From NCBI GenBank assembly GCA_008694505.1, contig VZDJ01004378.1:18060269-18124268 (forward strand): a stretch of DNA of 64,000 nt, read 5' to 3'. Position numbers and translations under genes: made by a program. Of the stretch, positions 50,401-64,000 are shown piece by piece. The notes under the pieces are model-generated. The model worked only from the letters and a program-made list of their open reading frames with translations. It made no database searches and was not told where the DNA came from. Each line of letters starts with the position of its first letter. The stretch's first letter is position 1. The DNA comes from Cyanoderma ruficeps (taxonomy: Eukaryota > Chordata > Aves > Passeriformes > Timaliidae).

Positions 50401-53400
50401 GTGCTGGCTGAGCAGCTAACCAGGTCTTTCAGTTGCAAGCCAAAGTAATGTTCCTTCTACTCAAGGATTGTGTATAATGTTTCTTGATTGCTTTTACCAA
50501 TAAATTTTCATCTTCCATCAGCCTAATATTACCTTTTCATTGCTTCAATGAGGCAGTGTGAAGTTCCAATCTCATTATGGATCAGGGAAGCACATACTGT
50601 CAACCTTAATATCAACTGCATGGACATCAGGCTGTCAATTTTCTGTTCATGTAGGAGTTACAATAACAGCCCACTGGTAGGAGAACAGCTGTTTCTTCAA
50701 CAGGACTTTTCCTGAACCTAGGCATCAGTGTCAAAAACAGAGATTGTGAAAGTGTAGTTTAGGCAAAATGTAGAACCTAAGTCAAAACACATGGAAAATG
50801 CCACCTCCTTTCCTATTGACACACTGAAGGTGTTTGAATTCCCTAAGGGTCCCAAGGCTTGACTCTGGCACTTTCCAATGCCTAAATCTCTGGAAAAATA
50901 CAGAAGTGCCATTATTAGGACTAGGAAATTGCTTAGATTCAAATGGGATTTCCAGTCAGACATCTCTCTTAGCAAGTGCCCTGAAAGTCATGAACGACTT
51001 GATTGGAACCAGGAGGACTAGTTTCACAAAATCAGTAATGTGTGATCCTTTCTTTTTAAAATTCAGGCAGGGAAAATCTCCCTCCTCCTCCTCCAAATAC
51101 AGTATCAGTCTGGAAGCAGAACTGACCAAAGGCATAAGAGGTTTTCTGCCTAAAGGAAGAGGACCCAGCTCGGCTTATCTGAGCTGGAGATCCCAGTGAC
51201 CAATGCACACCCCATCTCTGCCCTGAACTTAGGCTCTGTGGATTAAGAACTGGAGGGAGCAAGGTGAAGTCTGATGTTAGTACAGAGTTACTTGGGTTTT
51301 ACTTCTCCTTTACCTTAACTATCACTGTTTAGAGTGAATATTCGCCCTAGAGGTACAGTGAGAATTTGAATGTGCATTATCTTTCCCTGATTTAAAAAAA
51401 TAAATATATATTTCTGGCTGTTGTTCTAACTGCAATGTGTCCATCGGCCATTTGGCAAGCTAACAAGGCAGGCATGACTGCACCACAGTGCACCAAACCT
51501 AGGCTTCTGTTAAAACAAGTGAATTTCTAACCATTTTGCATTTTGTTTGCCATGATAATCTTCCCACACTCTAACTAACATAATGTTGTCTGTTCGAGCC
51601 TGCAGACAGCCTTGTCAGAAAAGGGTGAACCTTTCCAGGCCATTCATCTCAGTGAAGTACCGACCTCTCACTCAGCTGGTTTCACTCAATGTCAGTGCCA
51701 CTTGTACTGCTGGGTGTTTTATCTGAAGGCTTGGAGGGGCATGCAGGGTAAGAAAGCACAGGAAAGAAGAGCAGTGCCACAGAATGGAAGAAGGCCATCC
51801 GTGCAGCCATCCTCTGCATGTGGTTGATGGATTAAGCCCCTCTGGTGACAGGAGAACAAACAGGGGCTGGAGCTCTGATCAGCTCATCCGTTACAATCTC
51901 CCCTGAGAGCAGCCCCTTCACATATTCCACTGTTGTTAAAGGCTTTTTCAACACCCTTGATCCTGAGATCATCCTTCCTGCAATCTGGGCTGGTTGCCTC
52001 TTGTCCTCTGCCTTGTCCCACTCTTTCTGCTGCTGTAATTTGAGCCATCACAGAAATTGGTGTCAGTCAGTATTGTGAATACCCTGAGTGCTGTTAACCA
52101 GCGATGTTGGTATTGGTAGTGACATCCCAGCAGCTCCCAGTGGGCTCAAGTCTTCTCTCTTTCCTGTATCCAAAGTCTGCATTTGCCCATGTCTCCATCA
52201 CAGGGGCTCCTTCCCTGCCTGTAGGTTCTTCTACAGAAAACCTCCCCTTCCCTGCTCTCCTCTGGGTTTCCCCTCACCTTTTCCTTGAGGGTTTTCAATA
52301 CACTGCAGTAAGACAGCCTTCTCTATGTCACTTGAATGGGACACTTTGCTTTTAGTTTCCACTTTTTTCTAAGCTGTTCACTTGGTCTTATACCCAGAAT
52401 TGTAAAAGTGGCCACTTATAGGGGCTAGGATTCCTACAACATTGCTTCTCTAATGCTTCAGGTGTGAATATTGTAACTTGTGTTCTCCAGTTTTGGTACC
52501 TTTGTTCTGGATGCATGACAGAGAAACATTCAAGGCTATGCTGCAAAATGTTTGTCTTTCTTCTTTTAAGGCTAACAACCAAACCCCATGATATTTTCCT
52601 CCTCTCTCTCTGTGCTGTAGCTTTTTCACACCTCTCCACTGAAGAACTCCTTCAGAGGCACTAAAAGGACTCCCTACTTCTTTGGATAAGAGGTGGTTAA
52701 AAAGGCACAGGACTATGAGGGGGAGATGGGGCTATGGAGCTGAGTCAAGGCAGAGGAAAAGGCAGCATCAGCTGAAGTCAAGGAGAGGTAAGGGCCTGGA
52801 GGAATAGGGGAGGGAGGGCTGTCAGAGCCTGTCCTTCATTGACTCAATAAATAACCCATATGGCAATAACAATAAATAATTTTATGAGGAGCTAGATAAC
52901 CTTTTAAGGGGAAAAATGGTAGGGGGTGTAACTGCAAAATTGAGGAGGAAAGCAACTGAGATAGGTTTCCCTGTTGCCGTCTGTCCTCTATTTGGCAGCA
53001 GCTCATTTGTGAAAAAAGCAGTCAAGAGTAGTTTATGATGCTAAGACATTTCAGTGACTTACACTCAGTGAAAATCCTTGATGTTTCTCCTTTAGCTAGG
53101 TTTTGCTGCTCAGAGTTGAAAGCATTTCCCTGTCTTAAATCCTATTTTGTTAAACCTGGCAATGAGTAAAATCACAAATTCCTTAAGAAAATCCTCTGGG
53201 CTTGAAAAGGGACGTGTTCATTACCCTTGTAATTAGCAGGAAAACTTCATCTTGACAGGGCACTCAGTCCCCCCTACTTACCTTCCTCACAGCTGCTTAA
53301 TCACTAGGTGCCATTCAGATTGTAGATTGCCACTATTTAATATGTGTTGTAGAAAACTCTGATTATGTTTCACTGTGAAACGCTTGAAGAGCTGGGCCAT

Positions 53401-54424
53401 AAATATTTCCATCAACCTGTGTCTCTCCCACCCCCAGGACTCCACTTCCTGCAATACAGCTAATCTCTCAAAATGCAGTTTGGGTTTTGCTTTCTGTAGA
53501 GCTGATCCTTATGCAAAGGAAAGGTTACCTTGGGAACAAGGTTAAATGATAGCCTTATGGACCTACTGTCTTTTTTCCCCTTTATTTTATGATGGAAATG
53601 TAAGATGTGAATGGTTCATCATAACATATGCCAGCAGAAGCATGCCAAAAATAGCAATCTGAAGCAGCACACGGTATGTAACGCTTGCATACTTCTCCGA
53701 GAGTTAGGGAGATCATTGGAACAACACATGTCAGATGCTATTACTGTCATATTGCTGGGGCCATCTGTTAGAGGCCAAGATCAAGACCTGCTGCTTTCCC
53801 GGGAACAGCAGCTCCACAAAGGACTGTGGCAAATTAAACTAAATCTGCTAAGGCCCAGGGAGCTCATCTAAGGGATTGTCTTGTTTTGTTTCGAGATTTC
53901 ATCAGGGATAAACCCAGCAGTATATTTTGGATATTACTCCAGGGGAACTCTGAGGAAAGGCTTTTTGATTCTTTTTTGTTTGTTTGCTATGGGGTTTTTT
54001 TGAGGGACTAAATTGGAGGTCCAAGATAAGAACTGAATGGTCAGGACAGGATGTGCACATTTGCACTCACAGCTGTGCTTCTTGGGAAAACATATTCATA
54101 AGTGAAGTTCATACAAATGTGCACATGAAATTCTTTGCAGCTACTGAACAATAATTTGACAGCAACCTGGAGTTGGATATGAAAACTGATTATGCAGCTG
54201 ACTAGACAGACACAAATTTTTAAAGGAAAGCAGACTTTTGAAGTTCCATATGGAATTTGGATGCCAGTTCCTCCTAGTGGTCCTCAAAATCTCAGCTAGG
54301 ATACCTGTAAATGTATTTATTAAAAATAAGATGAAGTTCTGAGTAATTTGGATCCACAAGGAACTTTGCTACTGGAAGCAGTAGGCTGGATTTCACATGT
54401 ACACTTGCTGTATCAATATAGCTA

Positions 54425-54466
54425 CTCACACACACATATATCTATTCATATACATATAGATAGATG
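54425..54466. repeat. CA/TA/GATA simple repeat
   Basis: The run moves from CACACACACA into TATATCTATTCATATACATA and then TAGATAGATG. It is a short compound microsatellite in intergenic DNA. Confidence 0.8.
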
Positions 54467-54997
54467 TTTTCAATAGTATTAGCATAATGGCACAGTTTTA
54501 GTTCCACTGCATTCGTAGAATTTTATGTAATAGGCATATGTTTTACTGACGTGTTTCATAACAGTTCTAAACAATGTCCTTGCTGACACCGGAACACTAT
54601 ACAATTAAATGTATTGATGTGGAAGATTGAAGTCTCTGTTATGAAGACAGACGTGGTTCAAACACCATTAAGTGGGAGCAGTTTGCAAATGTAGGAAAAT
54701 GACATCATAGATCTGGAATATTTTTGTGGAGGTTTTAGTTTTCTGCACGTTGGTGAAAGACTTGGACACAGCTCCTACTCATTCTGCACTTTCCACTCAG
54801 TAGAGGAACTTGCACCACAAAAAGCCTCCAAAGCTTTGCTTTAACTCTGCTGCAGAGAGAGTTTCTGAGGTTTTGAAATCTCAGGCTGTGCTACAGCAAA
54901 ATAATTCTTTTCCTATGGACTCAGGATATTCACAGTGAGTGAGTGCCCCATTCTGCTCCTGGAGGAGCCCAGCACAATGGGGTGCAATAGCAGGAGA

Positions 54998-55020
54998 GAG
55001 CCTTCCAGAGCCTTCCAGAG
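54998..55020. repeat. 10-bp tandem duplication
   Basis: CCTTCCAGAG is repeated twice without mismatch at 55001-55020, with a GAG in front matching the unit end. A minor local duplication in intergenic sequence. Confidence 0.85.
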
Positions 55021-58000
55021 TGGAGGAGGCTACAGTCTGGTACTAAAATAAGGAGAGAGCAGTGGGGACTCTGCAGGGAGATGCATGGGGAAGAGAGAGG
55101 ACTTCTGGGGATTCCTGCCTGGCAGCACTTTGTCATTCTGCTTGTTGGCTATTTCCATGTTTTTTCCAATGACAGTTTCATGAAAAATCTGTGCATGGTC
55201 CTTGGAGTTGGAGTAAGATCCAAGTCTCCATTTCCAGGACAGCTTTCTCACTGGCAGGATAGACATCTGAAGTTTATTAATTATACCTTCAGGACCTTTT
55301 GCTTGTGGAGGTCAGACTCTGGAGAGAGGACAATAACTTTATGCTCACAGCAATTTTGTAATCTACTGCTGTTCTGTCCTCTGGGTCTCTTGCAGGAAAC
55401 TGGTGTCAGAAAGATGCTGCTGCAGCTTTTGCCAGTGAGGAGTAATGATCCCAACTGCAGCACCCTCTGTACACATATCACTGTCTGGGGATGCTAACAG
55501 TGCAAACTGATTATGCAGTGCAAAAGTACCTAACAACTTTGTATTTATTTCTTTTGCAGGAGAAATTCCCCAAGTAGGTCTCTGTCAGTCCTCCTGGCCA
55601 TTTCTATTCATTGTATTGTTCAATCAGAAGTGTTAAAAATACATTTTTGGAAGCTTTGTTTGATTGAAATTCATTGTGTCCAAATTAATTCGGATGAGTT
55701 GGAAAGCTATTGGTTTCTGTGGAGGAGGGAAGCAGGGTGGAACTGAAAGATGGCATGGCAGTTTTGGAGCCAAGCAAAGGGTGTGTTTGCAAACCACAGG
55801 TATTGTGGAGATATCTGTGACCCCTGAGAAGTGCTAAGCTAAAAGAGAAGCTTCTATACTACGAGATAACCTCCCCTTCCTTTCCTCTATGGGTTTAATC
55901 TGAGTATTATTTGGGGTAGAAGCAATTTTATGATTTTAAAATTTGTGCCAAATGACAAGCTCCCAGGACAGGGCATTTCAGCTCACTGAGACTGATGTTC
56001 TTGTCACTTTTACTGCCACCTCCAGCACAAATAGGCAGCAAAGCCAATTTCCCCTAGCAGCGGCTGGCATCTGCCATCAAAAGGGACTCTGGGGAAATCC
56101 ACCAGCAGACTGACTCCAGCTGAGGGACTGCACAGCTTCCAGCATCTCCATTCTGGGGCAGGTGTGCCAGTAGTCAGGATGACTGATCTCAGAGGACTGT
56201 CTTGGATTAAGCAAAACCTTGAACTGCATTGTCTGACACATTTTGGGCTGCAGAGGATGGTATTTTTTGACTAATATGTGTTTCGACAATGTGTTCGAAC
56301 AATTCTGAAGATTTCCCACGATCTAAGTGCTCATGTTACCTCCTTGCTGGCACTTCAGAGTATTCTCCAATTTCATTTAATATCTTGCCTGTATTTGATC
56401 AGAAAAGCTCCCAAAATTGGTTCCACTTTTAAATTAATGAAAAAAAGAATGGTCCGTTCTTAAATGATCTGACCAACACTGAGGCAATTTCTACATATTT
56501 CATAGTAACTGGTAATAGAGAACTTTCATAAAGCAAACCCTAAACCATCCCAAATTGTGCTTTCCTGTGAATGAATTCCATCACAAAAACTGCCTGCATG
56601 TGGACTGCAGGAGCTCAAACACAAGATGTGTTAACATGAAGGCCATGTCCAATCTCAGTCGTGACACACAGAGTATTGCTAATCCCACTGCCAGACACTA
56701 AGTCATTCCTTGCAGCAAGTGGTTTGTTCAGTCAGTCCCAGCAGGGAAAGAGGCAGTTCCACCATAGGGGCTATCCAATTATGTGTAATTTTTCAGGAAA
56801 AGCTGTAAAAATATTTTCCTTCGTGAGCCTGAGCTTGAGCTGTTTATCTCTAGTGACACAGTATTTTCGTTCTGCTTGGCTTTTTGTAGTGTCTCATGTG
56901 ACAGGTTTCAAGTATTTAGTGATTGTAAGATTAAAATGCGCAGTGTAAAGGTGGCAGCAGTATGATGTGTTTGTTTGCTGCTTTCTTGCTTGATTTTCCT
57001 TAGGTTAGAAGAGGCCAGAAGAATTCAGATAAATCAGAGCTAAAATGTGTTTTTTTCAATATTGAGGAAATACACACTTACTTGTTTACAGTTGGAATAT
57101 TCTTTAATGAAGGCAACCCTTGGAGCAATAGTATATATGGGGGAGGCTGAGGCTGGAGCTATTTCTCCTAAGGGAATTGTGAATTAATATGTGTTCCCCT
57201 CTTTTCCTCTAATTTCTTTCTGCTGGTAGGAAAAATTATATCCATAATGTAGCTTCAGCCCATGTCATTTAATATCCTAGACTGGTTCCCCCTTGGGATG
57301 TAGGGGAACTGGGAAGAAGAAGTATATTTAGAAAAGCAGACAGTTTGTCAAGATTTTAAGAGCATTTTGGTCAAAACAGGACCTCTAAAATGTACTGGAT
57401 TCAATACAGATTATTTTTAAAAAGTTTTCTGGCAATTCTGTGCTGCTTTTGCAGTGTCTTCTGGTTTCTGGATTCAGGGATAGAAAAATTAGTTTGCCTT
57501 ACCAAGCCACAGTCTTGTGAGAAATGAAGAGTGCCAAATAGCCTGTCCCTGCTGCTGGCTGTCAGTGGGACCTCCGGGAGAGAAAAAGAGAAACTGAGCA
57601 AATCCCTAGGGAGCCTTGCCAGAACCCAGTGCTGGTCACCCATCTCTTGGTGCTCTACCTCTGTGGTGGGGAACGCCTGTCCTCCCTGGGGAGCTGATCT
57701 GGTGGTAAATGTTGGCCTTTTGGATCCTCTGTCACTCATCAACCCCTCTTCCCTCTCCCCTCCTCTACCCAGGAGCTCCTTGTGCCTTTGGAAATGAGCT
57801 GCTGTGCTTCCCCCTTGGAGAGCAGCGACACAGGGAGGAGGCAGGTATTAAGCCCCTTTTCCTGACTGAATACTACCTGGTTTATTTCAGAAGAGGTTGT
57901 TGCCTTCCACTGTGCCAAATGCCTGTTCCTAGAAAGCAGAGAGTCACAAAGCCGTGCAACGCACTCTCACATTACTAGGGGGAAGCCATTTATTATTTTT

Positions 58001-61000
58001 ATCTGCTTTTTCCCCTGGGAAAGTAGTCCAAATGCCTGAAGTGTCATTAGGAAAAGCAAGAGAAATACTGACAGCTCTTGTTTTGTAAATTGTCAAATGA
58101 ACCCATTTCCCACCATTGCTGGTGATGTCTTTCATTATGGCTTTAATGAAATTGCATTGACATATTTATGGTCTAATAAAAGGAAAAAAAGATACCCTGT
58201 AAAAGAAGTTTTCAGAAGCTGAAATGTTATAATAATGGTTTCATAAATTATTTTGATTTTTTTTTTAGTCATAAACTTTGGCAAAATGAGTGTCATATTA
58301 TTCAAAACTGCTAATGAAATGGTCTCTGGACTGTGCCATTTAAATCCTGTAAGATGTATTTTCTCCTGCCTCTCCTTTAAATTTAATGCCCTTCATTTTT
58401 AACATCAATGGGAAGCTGGCTACAATGTATTGCATCTTCTTCCCACACAGACCATTTATCCACTATTATATTTTCCTACTCTCTTATCACTAGGAAAACA
58501 GCACTTTGACACACCATTTTATGATTTATACTTTTAAATACCCACCTGATCTAGTTTTATTATGTCCTCAGTTGTTGAATTCAGCTTGAGTTAAAGCAGG
58601 GACTTAAGCATCTGTTTTGAAATTGTTAGGGATTAGCCAGAAAATTTTGTAGTGATTCTGATGAGCATCTGTCAGTTTTTTTGTGGGGCAATGATGAGAG
58701 GTTCCAGATAGATTGTCATGTCTGGTAGATCTAGATCTGGACTCTTCTTAAACCTAGGATCCAATCTGTTAATTGTACTCATTTTCATGAGTTCTGGTTT
58801 CAGCAATAGATGTGTATAATTTTTTCACTTTTTTTTCTTTTGCAAACTCATAAAATGAGTCTGACTGAGAGCTTTGTATGTTCACTTCACTTATATGAAT
58901 CAGCCAATTGCTGTATCCAGCTCAATTAACATCTGAATTGGCTTTTATGGAAAAAAAGGCTATTGGTTCTATCCCAGAGGTTACAGCAGACTAAGAAAAT
59001 AAAGGTCGTGTTTTATTTTGAATTCAGGATACACAGATGTTATAGAAAGACAAAATCTGAAATTCAGAAGGAAAAGGAAGACTTATCTGCAGCTATGCTA
59101 TGTACATATAAATGGTAACAGATGATTTACTGGTAGTATCTTTTTTTTTCTTCTTTTAACAATGAAATGTCATAAAAATAGGCAAAAGAAAAAAACTAAA
59201 ATGGACCAATGAATAACAATACATACTCAATCTCTCTTAAATATGCAACTGGGGGAATATAAGCTAGTTTCTTAGGATATGGCTAGTAAATATGTAGGGG
59301 CTTAGTGGCAAATCTGCCTTCTTGGAACAATAGTTCCTATATCAAAGATGAAAATAAGGATATATGCATCAAAAATAAAGAAGAGAAACAATACATATAC
59401 CCCTGAGACCTTTGTATAATTCAAATCAGTTGTCTGCAAGATACAGTCAGAAAATACTTCATACATTCAGGGAATACAGCTTTCCATCAGTGAAATAAAA
59501 TAGATATATCTAGGACGTATCAGCATTGGTCTTGTATTTCCTTTCTCTGGGGTTTACTTTGATGTAATTTCATAGTAGCCATGCCTTTCCCTTTGAAACT
59601 CACCATTGTTAGCTCAGATGCAGGGACAAGGAACATTTCAGAGGCAGAGTTCTTGGCACAAGTTTTGCTCGTGTTGTATTTTCATCCTGTTTCACATTTT
59701 CAGTCTCCTCCTCTGCCTGCTGTGACTTCTGGCTGAGCAACTGCAGAGTTCACCATGTTTGAGACATGTCAAGTGCTAAGCAAATATATAATTCATTGTC
59801 CGTGAGGTGGTGGTGGAGGACATGGTGGCACCGAGTACAAGGAGCTTGGCCCATTTTTTCAACAAAGATGTGTGTGATAGTTTTAAAAGTTTTTTAATGG
59901 GGTTGTTGTTTTAAGCTGTTTGCAGCTCTTACATTAGTATTTGTTTATCTGCCTGTTCAGGTGCACTTGTTCTGTCTGCTTGTTGTCTACCTGCCTATTT
60001 ATGATCAGCAAACCTCAGGAGTGTGGCTGCAATGGCTTATGTACTTAGCTAAGCGTCATGCTTAGATTTGGACAAGTTGTCCTGCTGAAATCTACCCATT
60101 CCCTGTTTCCTGATTATACTCATAATATACACAGCACGTGAGTGAGTGTAGTCTCCAGGCATCTGGGTGGGATGTTCTGTTCAGTCTCACAAAAGACCAC
60201 GATAGCTGAGATGGAGTAAATGAGTTCCCTAATGTCACATGTGGTGTTTCAGTAGGAGCAGGAGCTTCAGCTAATTTCTTTGGTAGATCTTTAGATATAT
60301 GACTGTGATTGCCAGCAACCAACAAGAACAGAATATGAGGGTATTTGTGGTTTAGCATGTGTGTGTTTGAACTAGTTTATAACATAACAATTCAATACAT
60401 TTATGGAAACCATTAATGAGTTTCCAAGGATCATAATAATATAGGAGAATATAGATATATAAGAATATATCTAAATATAGGTTTGCAGTCCTCTGTCCTG
60501 TCTTTTGTGCCTTAAAAGCAGGTGAAGCAATTCCACAGCAAACATGTAGGACCTGGCTTCCACGTGATATCTCATCCGAGTCTCAAATAGAAATTTGCAT
60601 GATCTTAAAGCAACACCCTTACAAACTCATAGAGAAATAAGTTTTGAATTGTGATATATTCTTAGCCTCAATTACAGGTTGAGGTGCTGAATTTCCCTGG
60701 TCTTTATTTTATAAAATGTCTTCCATTTCTTGTGGCACAGAAATACCTAAACCATAAACCAAGCCACCAATATTATTTAGCACCATGCATTGGAAGCCCA
60801 TACAAACTAGGTAGGCCACCTGATACCTCTAAAAGGCCTGGAATTGATTTGTTTGTCAGAATGGTATAAATATTCTTAGAGGTGTTCTAAGGATGATTTT
60901 AAATGAGACATTCATCAACTAACAAACTTCGTAATGTATGTGCACAAAGATTTACTGAGTATGAAGTGTATTTCTTACTAATTAGCAGAGGATGCTCTAT

Positions 61001-61277
61001 GTTTTCAGGAAACACAGAGGTTTGAACTTTGCTGTTTGCTAAAATTTTAGTGCAGAATTTGGAACTGACCTATTTTAATGTCTACTAAATTCTATACTCT
61101 TTATTATTTTGTCTAAATGATTACTTACCTGATAGTACTCCTGGTCCATTTTAATGGTGAGGTAGATGTGCCTCAGGCTGTATAAAAAGACAGTATACTT
61201 TTCATTTAATGTGAAACTTCAATAGTAACCCTCCCTGGGTTTTTACAGGATTGATCATTATGTTGGAGAAAAAAAAG

Positions 61278-61349
61278 TATCTTTTTCTTGCATGCTATGT
61301 AGTTTTAGGAGATAATAACACGCAAGAAAAAGAAGATATTTTTTCTTGC
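61278..61349. repeat. Three-arm inverted repeat (hairpin)
   Basis: GCAAGAAAAA at 61322-61331 is the exact complement of TTTTTCTTGC at 61340-61349, with an 8-base loop. The same arm can also pair with TATCTTTTTCTTGC at 61278-61291, allowing a 3-base bulge, so two alternative hairpins are possible. No coding or RNA-gene context is visible. Confidence 0.7.
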
Positions 61350-64000
61350 ACAGAAGTAAATAGCAACCATTTGATGAATCATTGCTGCAAGTGTAGCAAT
61401 TAAATTTCATTCCTCAGGCAGTTTGTTTTGAATAAAAATGTTGCAGAGTTCTGTACCAGTGTTTCCCATATAGCTTTGGCTTTTGTAGGGAATAGTGGAG
61501 AATTGGAAATCCAGGCCTGTTTGTTCTCCAGATTTGTAAAAGAGGAATTGTACTCTGAGGCAATTTGGAAAAGAAGGGTGTCTGTGCAAGGAAGCCAAAT
61601 TTGAATCCATGCCTGACTTTATAAGCATCACCCTTATTCTTCATTAGCCACCACAGAAAGTGAAGAGTTTTTGTGTTTGTTAAATCCTTGGTCTTGGTCT
61701 TATTATTGTCATTCAGGGTCTGCAGCCATGACATTGCATCTGTCTGTGAAGCTGAATTCAAAACACCCTCACTCTGGCTCAGAAAGCAAATGAAAGGCTT
61801 GGGTCAACTGATGACAACGTTTAGAAAAAGAATTTAACTGGTTGCTTGAGTGTAAAGGGGTTTGCATTTGCTTATTGATCCCCTGATCCCCTCAGGCTGA
61901 GACACGTCTCATTGTGACAGATAAACTTTGCTATGGATCTGAACTGATGTAGCTAATGGAGCTGGACCTCATGCCTCTGACCTTTCCTGGTCCTCCCTGT
62001 CAGACTGGACTGGCTATTCTCCAAACTGCACCTGGAGCTGCCTTTTCTGAAACCCATGAGCCAGTGCTTACTGCATAGATCCTTTTTAGGTGTCTCTGCT
62101 TTAGATCCCACTGTTTACATTTATGGCCGTGATGTTACAAGTATGAATTTTCAAATAACAAACTATTTTACCTGTGCTAACAACCTTAGTATGCTGTTGC
62201 ATCTATAAACATCTGCTCTCTCTGATTGTCCAGAGTCCACTGTAAAGGTCAGCTCAGGGCTGGAATCACCAGAATTCCCTACTCACATTATGAGATCTCT
62301 CCTGGTTTTGTTGTTGTTTTAGTGGAACATGTAATTTCTTCTAAAGGAATGCCTGGTCCTCACAACTCCTCTAAAAATCTCCCTGAGGTTTTCTACATGA
62401 TAAATTGCCCCTAAAATAATTTCATGAGTAGAGCTGGTACAGTATTTCTGATATGTTCCTGCAGAGAGAGTAGGACAATTGCAGGAAGGGGGTTGCCTGG
62501 ATCTGCTGTCTAATAACTCTTTATCTATGATAGAACTTAGCATAGCTACAGCAGGATGAAGAAATTGTTCTCAGTCACCCACCAGTGGAAATTTTTCTTC
62601 ACAGCATCACTTTAAAAAGGAAGCAGTTCTTAAAAAATTTTAAATTGATGTTCCAGCTGAGAAAAATAACAGTAAGTTTTGAAAGAGGATTTGATTTTTA
62701 TACTCTTCTGGTTCAATACCCAGTAGCCTTAGGTATCTGCAAATATATCCTGAATACATAATCAGCCTATGCTGAAACCAGCACAGGTTTCATATCTCTC
62801 TTGTAAATACAATTCCTAGAAAGGCTGGTTGCCCTACCACGAATCACTGCATAAACTTACAAAATGCTCTGAAACCCTTTAAGGTGTAGTTCTTTCAAGT
62901 AAACGACATTCTCCAGTTTTGTAATGTCATGTGGATAAATGCCTCTTTCACTAACTCTGAGGGGACTACAAGCTCTGTTTGTAAAAGTTTGATTTTCCAA
63001 TTCTTGGGATTGGAAAATAGAATAGAGACTTGTCCTAGCCTTCTGGCAGAATGGACAAATCATTAATTCCATTGATTTCCACAGTAGTGAAATTTATCAA
63101 ACAGAAGTCCATTTGTATTAGCAAAAAAGGTTACATGCCATACCACCGAAAGGTCTCTTCTCATGCTCTTGCTTTTATACTTTCACCTTTATTTACTCGC
63201 TCTTTTTAAAGCTCTGTTACATACTGTCATGTGCATAGAAGCATCAGACAAAGATTATCGGTGAGAATCTCCTGCCGAGTCACAAGGTGCAGAAAGGACC
63301 CCCTGGCTTTCTGAACTCCTTCTCAGAGAGGAGTTTAGGTCTGGCTGGATCCAATCCTAGTCCCAGACTTGGTCAATAGTTTATGTCTAAAGGATTATAT
63401 AAGTGTAATTGAGCCTTTATATGACTTCATTCTGCAGGATTAAGGATAGCAAACCAATGAATTATTTACTTAAATTGCTGATAATAATTGTTTCACTAAA
63501 AGACTTTAGTCTGAATAAATTAATACACAGTATAAATAGTAAAAGCTACAAGTATAGTAGACTATTTATTAAATCAATAATTTCAAAGCTAGCAAAAAAA
63601 AATCATTAAGAGAGACTGATGTAACCACTACCAATGATTGTGGCCAAATATTTTTCACTCAGCCTTGAGGTGTAACATTCCAGGGCATCCCCTCTCAAGG
63701 GAGGAATCGCCACACACACTCCGAGCAGGAGCATGCTAGAAGTCCCTGCTGTTAAAAAGTGGGGCTGTGCCTTTGTAATATGAAGTGATTGACTGTCAGT
63801 CGTGTTTCTAGGCCAGCTGTATCAGTTCAGCAGCCTTTAGCTCAGCAGCTTTAGATAAGTTATCAGTACTATCACTTGTTGGTTCCTTTATCTGGATTTT
63901 TTTCTGCCACATCCTCACCAGTGAAAGTTCCTGTCAAGATACATTGTTTTTCACATTCTCAAAGTGTTTAACTTTGGGATTGTTATCAGTCTGGTCTCAG

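Larger units (their letters stand above)
37396..64000. other. Intergenic region downstream of TPH2 (no gene supported)
   Basis: About 26.6 kb in which both strands show only short, unrelated open frames with no family resemblance and no coherent exon chain. In mammals TRHDE follows TPH2 at some distance on the same strand; I saw no sequence resembling its exons, so any such gene starts beyond the window. Local features are a decayed CR1-like fragment, an AT-rich palindrome-bearing block at 39470-39800, a GC-rich patch at 43735-44060, CA/TA-type simple repeats at 47412-47436 and 54425-54466, and a hairpin at 61322-61349. Confidence 0.75.

Noticed and set aside
37396..64000. Search for the first exon of TRHDE or another downstream gene
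   Set aside because: No GC-rich first exon, zinc-peptidase motif or coherent exon series was seen on either strand.

Overview
This is vertebrate nuclear DNA, almost certainly from a bird. It has multi-exon coding sequence with GT-AG introns, CR1 LINE fragments carrying degenerate CR1 ORF2 tails, and retroviral LTRs of avian style. There are no prokaryotic features. Species cannot be fixed from the sequence alone.

Region 1-37120 (+ strand) is the 3' half of TPH2, the neuronal tryptophan 5-hydroxylase. I could assemble six coding exons by hand: 1-108 (partial at the window start), 1861-1996, 8180-8306, 28478-28573, 36711-36844 and 36946-37120. They join in frame into 257 residues plus stop. 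These align to human TPH2 residues 234-490 without an insertion or deletion, so they correspond to human exons 6-11. All three iron ligands (His318, His323, Glu363, human numbering), the substrate-pocket residues Tyr281, Arg303, Thr311 and Ser382, and the C-terminal tetramerisation helix are present. The regulatory N-terminus and exons 1-5 lie upstream of the window. TPH2 is preferred over TPH1 because the C-terminal residues are the TPH2 type.

The introns (1.75, 6.2, 20.2, 8.1 and 0.1 kb) hold most of the recognisable repeats. Intron 7 has an antisense solo LTR with probable 6-bp target duplications (6384-7004). Intron 8 has a 3'-end CR1 copy (16543-17080, minus) and a sense-oriented LTR-like element (about 27604-28250) ending roughly 230 bp before exon 9. 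Intron 9 has a longer CR1 (31056-31940, minus) and an older CR1/L3-type fragment (30207-30315). The last intron is only 101 bp and carries a G10A10 tract.

Region 37121-64000 has a short probable 3' UTR and then about 26.6 kb in which I can support no gene. It holds a decayed CR1-like piece (about 40560-40720), small palindromes and microsatellites, an AT-rich block (39470-39800) that could be regulatory, and a GC-rich patch (43735-44060). In mammals the next gene on this side is TRHDE, but I see no exon of it here.

I found no obviously new biological system. The observations most worth checking are the sense LTR with a polyadenylation signal just before the exon carrying the Glu iron ligand, the tandem acceptors in the tiny last intron, and a pair of unexplained cysteine-rich open segments on the minus strand inside intron 8.
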